A stretch of 64,000 nucleotides of DNA from Alphaproteobacteria bacterium (lineage in GTDB: Bacteria; Pseudomonadota; Alphaproteobacteria; Micropepsales; Micropepsaceae). The DNA is taken from positions 310,001-374,000 of the forward strand of contig JAGOBA010000001.1 of the NCBI GenBank assembly GCA_017983635.1. The letters are read 5' to 3'. The notes under the pieces were generated by a model that worked only from the letters and a program-made list of their open reading frames with translations, was not told the origin of the DNA and did no database searches. Both the position numbers and the translations under genes were made by a program. This document shows, piece after piece, positions 9,503 through 18,012 of this stretch. Every line of letters begins with the position of its first letter. Position 1 is the stretch's first letter.

Positions 9503-10732
9503 TCACCCGCCGCATCCCACCCCGGCGCGTTGCTTGAGATTGGCGCAGAGTGCATCCGCCTCGGCGATATTGCCTTGTGCTTTCAGCATCGCCGCCAGGT
9601 GCTCGGTTGCCGCGCGATGTAACGGTGCGTAAACCAGAACGCGGCGGTACCACGATTCAGCTTCGGCCGTGTCGCCAGCGTCTTTGTGGCGGTCGGCTAT
9701 CAGGACACCGAGTTCGGCATACCAGGGGCGGACGCGCGTTGCTTGTTTGTCGTAGACGCGTGTCATCGCGCCGTAGGCGCGTTCGAAGTAGGGCAGCGCT
9801 TCGCGCGGGCGATTTGAGATTTCAAGAACGTCGCCAATGTTGATGAGCGGGCCCCACGCATCCGCATCCAGAGCGACGGCGCGTTCGTACGAGGCGATCG
9901 CCGCGGGAAAGTCGGCCATGGCGCCATGAACGAAGCCGAGCGCCTTGTGCGTCGAGGGATCGTCCGGCGCGACCGCCACGGCTCGCTCGGCAAGTACGTG
10001 CGCGCGTGCGAGAAGCTGTTGCGCCGAGGCTGTCTTCGTTCGACCACTCCTCAACGCGTCCGCGAGCTTGGTGTATTCCGGCGCGCCGGGCTCGTTCGGC
10101 CATCGGATTACTCTTTGCACCAGAGCGTTGGCGAGACCAGCCAACGCCGGGGCGTGGTCGGGGCGGTCGGTCAGAATGCGCTCGAACAGCGTAATGGCGG
10201 CTTCGTTGTCGGTGCGTTTGTACTGAAAGTAAAAATCGTTTGCGCGTTCGACCAGTGTGTCTACGCCGCTTGGCACCGGCGGTCGGAACGACGACCAAAG
10301 CACGATCGCCACGATCACGGTCCCTAGAATGGCTGCGGCGGCACCTGCGGACGGCCAGACCCACGGAAGACGCGTGACCGGCCCCGCTCCTGCGGGGTCC
10401 TCCGCGCCGCGGACCTCAGCGATCAGGCGGTAACCACGCTTCGGCAACGTCTCGATGTAGACGGGCGTTTTCACATCGTCGGCGAGCGCCCTGCGCAGGC
10501 GCGAAACAGCGCGCGCCAATGCGTCGTCGCCGACGATCACGTTCGGCCAAAGCGTGGTCATGATGTCGTCCTTGCTGAGCACGGTGCCAGGCCATGCGGC
10601 GAGCAAGAACAGAAGGTCCATCACCTTGGGTTCGAGACGTTCCGTCGTTTCGCCGCGCGTGAGTTCGCCTGTGGCGCGAACCGCCCGCCAAGCTCCCACG
10701 GTGATCACGCCAGGTAGCGATTTTTCCGGCAA
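9503..10732 (-). CDS. CadC/ToxR-type membrane one-component regulator with TPR sensor
   Basis: 409 residues. The N-terminal third is an OmpR-type winged helix (ETTERLEPKVMDLLFLLA, DDALARAVSRLRRAL, then ETLPKRGYRLI), as in CadC. A single transmembrane helix follows at about 129-152. The periplasmic remainder is built of TPR-like helices (ALAGLANALVQ, HKALGFVHGAMADFPAAIASYERAVALD, EAESWYRRVLVYAP). The start is TTG with GAGGG just upstream; no better start is visible. It is divergent from the S41 peptidase gene with about 100 bp between, so it may control that gene. It is convergent with uup, 3 bases away. Confidence 0.85.
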   Translation of the reverse strand: MPEKSLPGVITVGAWRAVRATGELTRGETTERLEPKVMDLLFLLAAWPGTVLSKDDIMTTLWPNVIVGDDALARAVSRLRRALADDVKTPVYIETLPKRGYRLIAEVRGAEDPAGAGPVTRLPWVWPSAGAAAAILGTVIVAIVLWSSFRPPVPSGVDTLVERANDFYFQYKRTDNEAAITLFERILTDRPDHAPALAGLANALVQRVIRWPNEPGAPEYTKLADALRSGRTKTASAQQLLARAHVLAERAVAVAPDDPSTHKALGFVHGAMADFPAAIASYERAVALDADAWGPLINIGDVLEISNRPREALPYFERAYGAMTRVYDKQATRVRPWYAELGVLIADRHKDAGDTAEAESWYRRVLVYAPLHRAATEHLAAMLKAQGNIAEADALCANLKQRAGVGCGG

Positions 10733-10835
10733 AACGGCGCCCTCAGAACTTCGTCAGGAAAAAAGGAGGTCTTCGTCCTTACTATATAGGGGCGATCTGG
10801 TAGCGCCGGAAGCGTGGAGCCGGGAGATCGAAGAC

Positions 10836-12278
10836 ATGCGCCCTCTGATTGCGTCTATCGTTACAGCCGCCGCCCTCACCGTCGCCAGCGCGGCACCGGA
10901 GCGGCAATTCGAGGCGGCCGAGATTCGTGCGGACTTTGCGGAGCTGTATCAGCGGTTGGCGATGTCGCACTTCGACCTTTATGTCCGCCAATCCAAGCCC
11001 GCTTACAATGCATTGTTCCGTTCGATGCAGAACCGGTTCGATCGGCCAATGACCGGGGCAGACGTTCGCGTCGCGTTCCAAAAATTCATGGCGTTCGGCC
11101 ATGTTGCTCATGCGCGGATCGAGTTTCCGTCAGAGGCCTACGGTGCCTATCGCGACGCCGGAGGGCGGGCGATGCCGGTCTATGTGAAGGTCGTCAAGGG
11201 CCGGGTCTTCGTGACCGAGAACGGCAGCGGTGCCGCGCTTGCGCCGGGGGTTGAGATTTTGGCGCTCAACGGAACGCCCATTGCCGCCTGGTTGACGCGA
11301 CTCTCGGCGCATGTGTCGGCCGACAACGACTATATGATGCACACGCTCCTGGAGAACCGGTTCGCTCAACTGCTGTGGTTGGAGCTGGGGCCAGTTGCTC
11401 AATTCACCCTGACCGTGCGGGATGCGCGTGGCGTGACCCGCGACCACATCGTGGCAGCACAGACGCGAGAGGAGACAAAGGCAGCGCTTGCGCGACAAGC
11501 TCCGACGCTCGATCTCGATTGGGACAAGCGTACGTTCAAGATGGTGGGAAAGGTTGGCTATCTCAGACCCGGCCCGTTCTACAACAACGACCCGAACACA
11601 ACGAACATCTGGGATACGACCCAGTTCCAGGCCTTCATCGATGGATCGTTCGAGGCGTTGCTGCGGACTGGTGCGCACTCGCTGGTGATCGACCTGCGCA
11701 ACAATCCTGGTGGCGACAACTCGTTTAGCGACTTGATGGTTACGTGGTTTGCGAACAAGACATTTCGCTTTTGCCGCGACTTTCGCATTCGTCAAAGTGG
11801 GGCGGCGGTGGCGTCGAACCGTAAGCGCGTGGAGCAGGCGGGCGGGGATCCCGACGCGATTTCATCGAAGCTAGCGGCTGCGTATGCGGCGCACCGCATC
11901 GGCGACGTGTTCTCGTTCGAGATTCCCGAGACGAAGCCACGCGCGGGCGAGCGGTTCATGGGCAAAGTTTACCTGCTGATCAACCGGCATTCCTACTCGA
12001 ATGCGGTCCAGGTTGCGGCTTTGGCGCAGGACTATGGCTTCGCCACGATCGTCGGCGAGGAGACGTCCGATCTCGCTACCACGTTCGGTGCGATGGAGCA
12101 GTTCACGCTGACGCGCACGGGGATCGAGGTCGGCTTCCCGAAGGCGCAGATCATCCGCGTGAACGGCGACACCCAGGCTCGCGGTGTGGTGCCGGACATC
12201 GCCATCGAGACGCCGTTGGTAGAACCGGTCGACGATCTTGTGTCGAAGCGCGCGCTTGAGATCGCGGGTGGGCGCTGA
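10836..12278 (+). CDS. Exported S41-family serine peptidase
   Basis: 480 residues from the ATG at 10836. An earlier in-frame start exists at 10554, but it overlaps the divergent regulator and removes the signal peptide (RPLIASIVTAAALTVASAAP). C-terminal tail-specific protease features are LVIDLRNNPGGDNSFSD, the nucleophile region LINRHSYSNAV (Ser-Tyr-Ser), GEETSDLATTFG, and the closing ARGVVPDIAIETP. The N-terminal half (residues about 25-130) is helical and specific to this subgroup. Likely a periplasmic or surface peptidase. It is divergent from the CadC-like regulator and ends 5 bases from a convergent DUF1761 gene. Confidence 0.85.
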   Translation: MRPLIASIVTAAALTVASAAPERQFEAAEIRADFAELYQRLAMSHFDLYVRQSKPAYNALFRSMQNRFDRPMTGADVRVAFQKFMAFGHVAHARIEFPSEAYGAYRDAGGRAMPVYVKVVKGRVFVTENGSGAALAPGVEILALNGTPIAAWLTRLSAHVSADNDYMMHTLLENRFAQLLWLELGPVAQFTLTVRDARGVTRDHIVAAQTREETKAALARQAPTLDLDWDKRTFKMVGKVGYLRPGPFYNNDPNTTNIWDTTQFQAFIDGSFEALLRTGAHSLVIDLRNNPGGDNSFSDLMVTWFANKTFRFCRDFRIRQSGAAVASNRKRVEQAGGDPDAISSKLAAAYAAHRIGDVFSFEIPETKPRAGERFMGKVYLLINRHSYSNAVQVAALAQDYGFATIVGEETSDLATTFGAMEQFTLTRTGIEVGFPKAQIIRVNGDTQARGVVPDIAIETPLVEPVDDLVSKRALEIAGGR

Positions 12279-12283
12279 GCGCG

Positions 12284-12688
12284 TCAGTGCCACAGCCCCA
12301 AGATCAGACCGTAGAGCGTGTACTGCACTGTGTGGTAACCGCCGTTGATGAGCAGGAGTCTGAGCGGGCGTTGTTCGAATTGGTAGTTGATGCCGTAGGA
12401 GCCGGTGATCCAGAACAAACCGGTCGCGAAGCCTGCGGCCATCGCGAAACCCAGTGCGGGTTTTGGACCGATAAAGGCAGCGAAGCAGAGCGCGCCGAGA
12501 AGCGCCCAGACGAAGGCGATGCCGAAGACCATCGGCATGTTGGCGCTCTTGGCTTTTTCTTCCGTAACGCCCGATGCCTGCATCCACGGCTTGGCAAAGA
12601 GCACGGGCGAGTACCATAGCCCGCCGAGCGCGAAGGCGCTGACCGCGGCGACCACTGCGGCGAGCCAGTTGATTGACGACATATCCAT
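12284..12688 (-). CDS. DUF1761 membrane protein
   Basis: 134 residues with about four transmembrane helices. The N-terminal INWLAAVVAAVSAFALGGLW followed by YSPVLFAKPWMQ is characteristic of DUF1761, a family of small inner-membrane proteins without a known activity. It is third in a minus-strand cluster behind a TetR gene and an SRPBCC gene, 30 bases after the SRPBCC stop, and so probably under the same autoregulated promoter. Confidence 0.85.
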   Translation of the reverse strand: MDMSSINWLAAVVAAVSAFALGGLWYSPVLFAKPWMQASGVTEEKAKSANMPMVFGIAFVWALLGALCFAAFIGPKPALGFAMAAGFATGLFWITGSYGINYQFEQRPLRLLLINGGYHTVQYTLYGLILGLWH

Positions 12689-12718
12689 TGTGCTTCCTCC
12701 CTTTGTTTTTTCTTCGAT

Positions 12719-13309
12719 CTAGTGTGCAGGCTTTGCCAGGGCTTTTTTCCAATCGACTGGGCCGGTCTCGAAGCGTTCGACGAGTTTGGCCAGGCTCCAT
12801 GGATTGCCCTTGGAGAAGAAGCCATAGAGACCGTCGAAGCGTGCGCCGCTGCCGTAGCCGATCATCGACAGGCTGACGCGTGTGCGTTTGGCGCCTAGCG
12901 ATTCGAATTCGACGACGGAAAAGACCTGACGCACTTCTTCTGGGAACGGAAAGTCCTTCGGGGACTGCACGGTACGGAACGCAAACATGCGCTCCGGGAT
13001 GTAGGCCAGGACTCGTTGGCGGATATTGCGTTCGTCGTTCGGCTTGGCGTTGAGATCGTAGGATGACTCGAGCTCCGCATCGACCGCGAGTTGTGTGGTC
13101 GAGAGCGTCACGTAAGGCGCTGCCCAACTGCGCCAACCGTCAACTGTGGTGAACGCGGACCAGGCGTCGGCGGCAGAGGCGGCGACAACGACCTCGTGGC
13201 GCAGAACGCGCGAACCGTTGGCGACGTAGCTGGTCTCTTTGACGGCGTCGGCAGCCTGTACGGCTAAGGGATTCGTCAATACGAATAAGGCGGCAAACAG
13301 ATGTCTCAC
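12719..13309 (-). CDS. Exported SRPBCC (START-like) domain protein
   Basis: About 196 residues from a GTG at 13309 that overlaps the tetR stop (GTGA), so the two are translationally coupled. The N-terminus RHLFAALFVLTNPLAVQA is a signal peptide. The body fits the SRPBCC ligand-binding fold used by polyketide cyclase and Activator-of-Hsp90-like proteins (LRHEVVVAASAADAWSAFTT, WAAPYVTLS, and the C-terminal GFFSKGNPWSLAKLVERFE). The same frame stays open through tetR to 13948, but that part is an out-of-frame shadow of the regulator. It may bind a small hydrophobic ligand; this is inference. Confidence 0.8.
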   Translation of the reverse strand: MRHLFAALFVLTNPLAVQAADAVKETSYVANGSRVLRHEVVVAASAADAWSAFTTVDGWRSWAAPYVTLSTTQLAVDAELESSYDLNAKPNDERNIRQRVLAYIPERMFAFRTVQSPKDFPFPEEVRQVFSVVEFESLGAKRTRVSLSMIGYGSGARFDGLYGFFSKGNPWSLAKLVERFETGPVDWKKALAKPAH

Positions 13310-13920
13310 TTCTTCACTCCTTTTGTTTTCGTTGCGTGGGCGGTTTGATGCAGCGCCGCGAAGTAGCGACGTAGTTCGGCGATCGATTGGTCGAAGGTGT
13401 CGATGGTGCGATAGGTGCGTGCCTGCATGACGGCGCCCTCCATCGTCGTGAGGACAAAATGGGCCAGGCGGCGCGGATCGACGTCCGCGGGGAAGCGGTC
13501 GCGCGCGGCATTGATGCATTCTTCGATCGCGGTGACCCAGCCGTCGAAATTGGCTGCAATGCGCACGCGCACTACCGGATCGGGTTCGTGCAGTTCGAGC
13601 GCGAGGTAGCCGATCGGGCAGCCATAGGTGCAGCCGGTGTCGACCAGCAATTGGCGGTAGCGTGCGAGGAGAGCGAAGATGCGCTCGATCGGGTCGTCGA
13701 CGCCGGCCCAGGCCGGCTCCAACAGCATCGGCCTGATCCCCGCCTGATACATGTCGAGGACGGCGGTCAGAACGTCCTGCTTGCCGGGAAAGAAGTGGTA
13801 GAGGCTGCCGGCGTTCGCATCGGCGGCTTTCAAGATGTCGGCAATGCTGGTCGAGGCGTAACCCTTTTCCCAAAACAGCCGCATCGCTTCCACAACGATG
13901 CGGTCGCGCGTGCTCATCAT
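13306..13920 (-). CDS. TetR/AcrR-family transcriptional regulator
   Basis: 204 residues. The N-terminal HTH (residues about 8-55: RIVVEAMRLFWEKGYASTSI, then ILKAADANAGSLYHFFPGKQ) is typical TetR, with the GSLYHFFPGK recognition helix. The C-terminal domain resembles the TetR_C group seen with DNA-damage or dehydrogenase operons. It starts with tandem ATG codons behind CAGGAG. Two near-identical palindromes overlap its promoter (13937-13977), so it probably represses itself and the downstream SRPBCC and DUF1761 genes. Confidence 0.9.
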   Translation of the reverse strand: MMSTRDRIVVEAMRLFWEKGYASTSIADILKAADANAGSLYHFFPGKQDVLTAVLDMYQAGIRPMLLEPAWAGVDDPIERIFALLARYRQLLVDTGCTYGCPIGYLALELHEPDPVVRVRIAANFDGWVTAIEECINAARDRFPADVDPRRLAHFVLTTMEGAVMQARTYRTIDTFDQSIAELRRYFAALHQTAHATKTKGVKK

Positions 13921-13936
13921 GCTCCTGCAGCCCCAG

Positions 13937-13952
13937 TTGAATGATCACTCAA
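13937..13952. promoter_or_regulatory. TetR operator copy 1
   Basis: TTGAATGATCACTCAA is a near-perfect 16-bp palindrome, 16 bases ahead of the TetR start. It overlaps the -10 element (TATTGA, minus strand, 13954-13949). It matches the second copy at 14 of 16 positions. Confidence 0.75.
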
Positions 13953-13977
13953 TAGCGTGAGTTGAGTGATCGTTCAA
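13949..13977 (-). promoter_or_regulatory. Promoter of the tetR-SRPBCC-DUF1761 cluster
   Basis: On the minus strand, TTGAAC (13977-13972), a 17-base spacer and TATTGA (13954-13949) form a consensus-like promoter. The -35 lies inside operator copy 2 and the -10 overlaps copy 1, the expected geometry for tight autorepression. Confidence 0.7.
13962..13977. promoter_or_regulatory. TetR operator copy 2
   Basis: TTGAGTGATCGTTCAA is a 16-bp imperfect palindrome centred 25 bp from copy 1, and it contains the -35 element. Confidence 0.75.
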
Positions 13978-14029
13978 GTGCCAGATTGAGCAGATTTCTC
14001 AACTTTTGTGAGCGCCTCAGCGCGGCAAA

Positions 14030-14767
14030 CTAGTTCAGCGCGCGCTTGTACAGAGCAAATAGGCGTTCCCAGTGGCGTTCGGCGGCATCCTTTTTGTAGA
14101 CGGGGCGCGCTGGGAAGGCGAAGCCGTGGTCGGTGCCGGGGTAGATTTCGACTTCGGATTTCGCGTCCGCGGCTTTCAGCGCCTGCTTGAGCGGTTCGAT
14201 TTGTTCGAGCGGCATCCAGCGGTCGGTTTCGGCGCAGGCGAAGTAGAGTTCGGCTTTCGCTTTCTTGGCCACAACATGCGGGCTGTCGGGTTTGTCGGTA
14301 ATCAGCATGACGCCGTAGATCGAGGCGGCGGCGGCGACGCGATCGGGGTAGCGCGCGGCGGCGTTGATCGCGTATTGGCCGCTCATGCAGTAACCGATAG
14401 TGCCGATCTTCCCCTTGCACGCGGCATTGTCGTTACCGGCGAAGGCGAGCATGGCGTCGGTGTCGCTCATGATCTTGTCGATCGAGAGGCTTCCCATCAG
14501 CTGCATCATGCGTTGACGCTCTGGCGCGTTCGGATCGGCGGGGAGCGGGCCCAGCTCCATCACGCCGCTGCGGTAGTAAAGGTTCGGCAACATCACGTAG
14601 TAGCCGACGGTGGCGAAGCGGCGCGCCATGTCGCGCAGCTCCTCGCGTATAGCGGGCGCATCCATGTAGAAGAGGATGATCGGGTACGGGCCGCCGCGCT
14701 CCGGGTGGACGATGAACGTGCTCATTCGGCCGTCTTTGGTTTCGATGTCGAGTTGGCGTTCGTGCAT
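14030..14767 (-). CDS. Dienelactone hydrolase family protein
   Basis: 245 residues starting at MHERQLDIETKDG (ATG 14767); an upstream open stretch is not needed. Alpha/beta-hydrolase fold of the dienelactone hydrolase type: the nucleophile cysteine is in GTIGYCMSGQYAI, the acid is probably in FACAETDRWMP, and the histidine is in YPGTDHGFAFPARP. Family members hydrolyse cyclic esters or lactones; the substrate here is unknown. It lies 20 bases downstream of a YhhN-family gene on the same strand, so the two are probably co-transcribed. Confidence 0.9.
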   Translation of the reverse strand: MHERQLDIETKDGRMSTFIVHPERGGPYPIILFYMDAPAIREELRDMARRFATVGYYVMLPNLYYRSGVMELGPLPADPNAPERQRMMQLMGSLSIDKIMSDTDAMLAFAGNDNAACKGKIGTIGYCMSGQYAINAAARYPDRVAAAASIYGVMLITDKPDSPHVVAKKAKAELYFACAETDRWMPLEQIEPLKQALKAADAKSEVEIYPGTDHGFAFPARPVYKKDAAERHWERLFALYKRALN

Positions 14768-14787
14768 GGGCTTTGTCCTGTTGCGCT

Positions 14788-15492
14788 TCAGCCGACTTGA
14801 GCAGGGATCAGAAGCGCGAGCAAGCCTGCGGTGAGCATGAACTGCGCGGCGATGTAGGTGACCCAGACGGCTTCGTTGATCATCGGGAAAGGGGCGAGGA
14901 ATTTGCGCTGCGCGATCAGACTGTCGGAGAGCGCGAAGATCACGGCGCCCGCGCCCAGGAACCACGGCGCCTCGGCGATCGACAGTGCGCTAGCTACCAT
15001 TGCCATGATGACCGCGAAGTAAGCGAACACGGGGATGAGTAGCTTGCCGAGCTTCGGCGCGAGGACGGCGAGGAACGTCGCGGCGGCGAGCAGCGCAGTG
15101 ATGATCACAGTCAGGGCGACGACGCCCGGCATGTTCGCGCGGGGAAGGAACGCGATCAAATAAGCGACGTGGGCGGCGAGGAAGCTCGCCAAGCCCATCA
15201 CGAAGAAGCGGCTTTGGTCCTCAAGCGCCAACAGAAAGTCGCCGAGGGCGGAGAGCGCTAGCGCTGCCGCAAGCACGACGAGGGCGCCGGTGTAGGCGCC
15301 AATGACACCCAGGTAAGTGAGAGGCAGTAGCGTAAGCGTAGCAATGCCCGCGGTCTTCATGGCGGTGCGTGCGGCCGACGGTGGCGCGTCAACGAAGCGG
15401 AGGTAGATCACCGACACCGCCAGCGACGCGACGGCGATTACGACACGCAGCGCATCGAGACCGTCGCCGCGAGTGAAGAGCATTTCGAGCAT
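14788..15492 (-). CDS. YhhN-family (lysoplasmalogenase-like) membrane protein
   Basis: 234 residues with about eight transmembrane helices. The acidic motif in LSALGDFLLALEDQSRFFVMGLASF and the later GAVIFALSDSLIAQRKF match the YhhN/TMEM86 family, whose animal members cleave lysoplasmalogen vinyl-ether bonds. The bacterial role is mostly untested. The start is the ATG at 15492; a second ATG three codons later is also possible. It is the first gene of a probable two-gene unit with dienelactone hydrolase. Confidence 0.85.
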   Translation of the reverse strand: MLEMLFTRGDGLDALRVVIAVASLAVSVIYLRFVDAPPSAARTAMKTAGIATLTLLPLTYLGVIGAYTGALVVLAAALALSALGDFLLALEDQSRFFVMGLASFLAAHVAYLIAFLPRANMPGVVALTVIITALLAAATFLAVLAPKLGKLLIPVFAYFAVIMAMVASALSIAEAPWFLGAGAVIFALSDSLIAQRKFLAPFPMINEAVWVTYIAAQFMLTAGLLALLIPAQVG

Positions 15493-15754
15493 CGCATATC
15501 CCCTGCCAATATCGGCGTTAACTTCGTTGCCTTGATCCAGCGCAAAGCGGCCAGTCCGGACGGGCGGCAGTATGCCCCGTGTTCGACAGGCTGCCGAGGC
15601 GTCGCTTGCGGTGAAAACTGCCAAGTGCGTTGGCCAGCCCCGTGGCGGCGCTTGGTCTGGACCCCGGGCGCCGCTGCGGCGGCCTGTCTGTGACCCCTGC
15701 CCTCTTGACGGCGAAGCAGCATCCTGCGGCAATGGTCGAGGGGACCTTGATGCC

Positions 15755-16636
15755 ATGAAACGAATTTGGGTGATTGCGCTTTTGGCGCTCGGCGTGGCGC
15801 TGGCGTCGGGCGACGCGGAGGCGAAGAAGAAGCGGCGGAGCAAGGCGCATTCGCAAGCCGCCTCCACATCGACGATCGGTTCGCGCGACAACAACACGCT
15901 GTGCAATGGCGGCGTGATGATTATCGCGGACGATCAGATCAAGGGGTGCACGGCGCTGATCGCTTCAAGGCGGTTGGGCCGCGAGCATCGAGCGACGGCC
16001 TACTACAACCGCGGTAACGCCTATGTCGGCAAGAACGACTTCGCGCGGGCTATCGACGACTATGGGCAAGCACTGGCGCTGCGCAATGGTTATGCGGAAG
16101 CGCTGTTCAATCGTGCGGTCGCCTACCGGATTAGCGGCAACCCCTTGGCTGCCGTCGCGGACTACACATCGGCGCTGGCGCTGACGCCGAACGATGCGGA
16201 TGCGCTGGCCGGGCGCGGCATGGCTTATGTGTCCCTTGCGAAGCATGAGAGGGCGCTCGAAGACTTCAATCGCGCGATTGCCTTGAAGCCTGGGCATGTC
16301 GGCGCGCTGACGCAACGGGGGCACGCGAATGTGCGGGCGCATCTGTGGGCGCCGGCGATCGCCGACTACGACGCGGCGCTGTCGATCGCGCGCGCGAACA
16401 TCGAAGCGTATTACGGACGCGGCGTGGCCAAAGTTTATTCCGGCGACATAAAGGGCGGACAGGTAGATATCGCCTCGGCGCTTGCCGGCGACACGGGGAT
16501 TACCGGACGAATGACAACGCTCGGCATCCCGCCGCCCCAGATCATCGGTGGCGAAACCCCGACGCCGATCAAGCGCGAGGAGAAGCCGAAAGAGGTGGAA
16601 GACGGAAGCAAGACCGAGGATCCCGCGAAGCCCTGA
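15755..16636 (+). CDS. Secreted TPR-repeat protein
   Basis: 293 residues. The start at 15755 gives a signal peptide (KRIWVIALLALGVALASGDAEA) followed by a lysine-rich stretch. A short cysteine-bearing segment (NTLCNGG, IKGCTALI) precedes about five TPR units (residues about 85-245), such as AYYNRGNAYVGKNDFARAID and ALFNRAVAYRISGNPLAAVA. The C-terminus is Lys/Glu-rich and disordered. TPRs mediate protein contacts; the partner is unknown. It is divergent from the YhhN gene across 262 bp and convergent with the nitroreductase gene 4 bases away. Confidence 0.8.
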   Translation: MKRIWVIALLALGVALASGDAEAKKKRRSKAHSQAASTSTIGSRDNNTLCNGGVMIIADDQIKGCTALIASRRLGREHRATAYYNRGNAYVGKNDFARAIDDYGQALALRNGYAEALFNRAVAYRISGNPLAAVADYTSALALTPNDADALAGRGMAYVSLAKHERALEDFNRAIALKPGHVGALTQRGHANVRAHLWAPAIADYDAALSIARANIEAYYGRGVAKVYSGDIKGGQVDIASALAGDTGITGRMTTLGIPPPQIIGGETPTPIKREEKPKEVEDGSKTEDPAKP

Positions 16637-16640
16637 GGCG

Positions 16641-17306
16641 CTAAAAGAACGTGGCGATCTCGCCGAGCTGCTTTTTCGTAATCGCCGGAACTTGAGCGTT
16701 CGGCGCGGGATGACCGACGACAATGATCATTGCGGCTTTCTCGTTCGGCGGACGTTTCAAGATCTCGCGCAGGAAGCCCATGGGGCTTGGTGTGTGTGTT
16801 AGTGTTGCGAGGCCAGCTTGATGGAGGCCGGCGAGGAGCAGGCCCGTCGCTATGCCGACACTTTCGGTGACGTAGTAATTCTTGACGCGACCGCCGCTTG
16901 GGACGGTGCCCCACAGCTCCTGAAACACCACAATCAAGGCGGGCGCGGTTTCCAGGAACGGCTTGCGCCAATCGGTGCCGAGCGGCTCCAGCGCTTCGAG
17001 CCACTCCTTCGGGGCGCGGCCGTTGTAGAAGGCTTGCTCTTCCTCCTCGGCCGCGACGCGGATTTTGGATTTGATCTGGGGATCGGTGACGACGACGAAG
17101 TGCCAGGGCTGGCGGTTCGCGCCACTGGGCGCGAGGCCTGCGGCGTTGATCGCGGCGGTGATAGCATCCATCGGGACCGGGCGATCGGTGAAGTCACGCA
17201 CGGTGCGGCGGGAGCGCATGGATTCGAGGAAGGCGTTCGCGCGGGCGACGCGGTCTTCGTCGCCTAGGTCCGGATAGGCGCTGAGCGGTGTGAGTACGAG
17301 AGGCAT
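16641..17306 (-). CDS. Nitroreductase family protein
   Basis: 221 residues. FMN-dependent nitroreductase fold: SMRSRRTVRDFTDRPV near the N-terminus (FMN phosphate-binding arginines), then AAGLAPSGANRQPWHFVVV. The C-terminal GLHQAGLATLTHTPSPMGFL corresponds to the dimer and FMN-binding helix-turn. Such enzymes reduce nitro compounds, quinones or enones with NAD(P)H. Single gene, no operon context. Confidence 0.9.
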   Translation of the reverse strand: MPLVLTPLSAYPDLGDEDRVARANAFLESMRSRRTVRDFTDRPVPMDAITAAINAAGLAPSGANRQPWHFVVVTDPQIKSKIRVAAEEEEQAFYNGRAPKEWLEALEPLGTDWRKPFLETAPALIVVFQELWGTVPSGGRVKNYYVTESVGIATGLLLAGLHQAGLATLTHTPSPMGFLREILKRPPNEKAAMIIVVGHPAPNAQVPAITKKQLGEIATFF

Positions 17307-17360
17307 CGCGGCGGCTCCGTTGGTTCCGGCCGCGATCTCACACGGGAAGTCTCTGTCCGT

Positions 17361-17840
17361 CTAGTTCTGCGGCGGTGTCGGTGGCATCGGCGGCACTGGC
17401 GGGACTGGTGCCATTGGCGGCATGCCGGGCAGCGGGGGAAGTGGCGGGAGCGGTGGTAACGGGGGGCGGGCTTCGTCCTGGTCCAGCGAGCCGTTATGGT
17501 CGCGATCGAGTTCGTCGAAATGCTGCGCCGCTTTTGCGAGGAACTCCTTGCGTGTGATCTTGCCATCCTTGTTCGCGTCGGCGCCGTCGGGACCGCCTTC
17601 GCGCCGGATGATGACGACGCGTTGCTGGCTGGGGCCACCTTCGTTCAAGACTTGGACGTCGACGTCATGATTTTGGCCACCAGGCCCGGGGCCGTCGGAC
17701 ATGCAGATGACGCGCTTCTCGTTTCCGCTTTCGGTCGTTGTGCACTTCATGCCGTTGCCGTTTTCGACGCGGACGTCGTGGGCGACGGCCGGTACGGTTA
17801 AGGCCAAGGCGGTTGCCGCCAGAACTAGGTGCTTTTTCAC
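17361..17840 (-). CDS. Secreted EF-hand protein with proline-rich tail
   Basis: 159 residues from a GTG at 17840 behind GGAGAGAG. A longer open frame to 17972 lacks a sensible N-terminus. Residues 1-21 are a signal peptide ending in VAHD. Two canonical EF-hand loops are visible: DANKDGKITRKE (88-99) and DRDHNGSLDQDE (112-123). Residues 126-158 are almost entirely Pro/Leu/Met/Val in PPLPP and PPVPP units. A cysteine pair (33 and 46) may form a disulfide. It is divergent from a two-component system whose sensor has a similar proline tract, so a periplasmic calcium-linked partnership is plausible but unproven. Confidence 0.85.
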   Translation of the reverse strand: MKKHLVLAATALALTVPAVAHDVRVENGNGMKCTTTESGNEKRVICMSDGPGPGGQNHDVDVQVLNEGGPSQQRVVIIRREGGPDGADANKDGKITRKEFLAKAAQHFDELDRDHNGSLDQDEARPPLPPLPPLPPLPGMPPMAPVPPVPPMPPTPPQN

Positions 17841-18012
17841 TTTCTCTCTCCACTTGGATGCGGACGAAAAGTCGGCGGCCGATGTTGCCCGGATTTGTCC
17901 GCTCGCGGGGGCAGTCGTGGCGAAGTTCAGCAGGCCGAGGAAGCGACAAACTTTGACACAGATTAACTGCACTTCACCTTACGGGGTACGCTAGGTTTTT
18001 GTATCAACGTCC

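Noticed and set aside
13310-13948. N-terminal extension of the SRPBCC frame through the tetR gene
   Set aside because: Same strand but out of frame with a clear TetR; the extension is Arg/Ser-rich and the GTG at 13309 gives a signal peptide.
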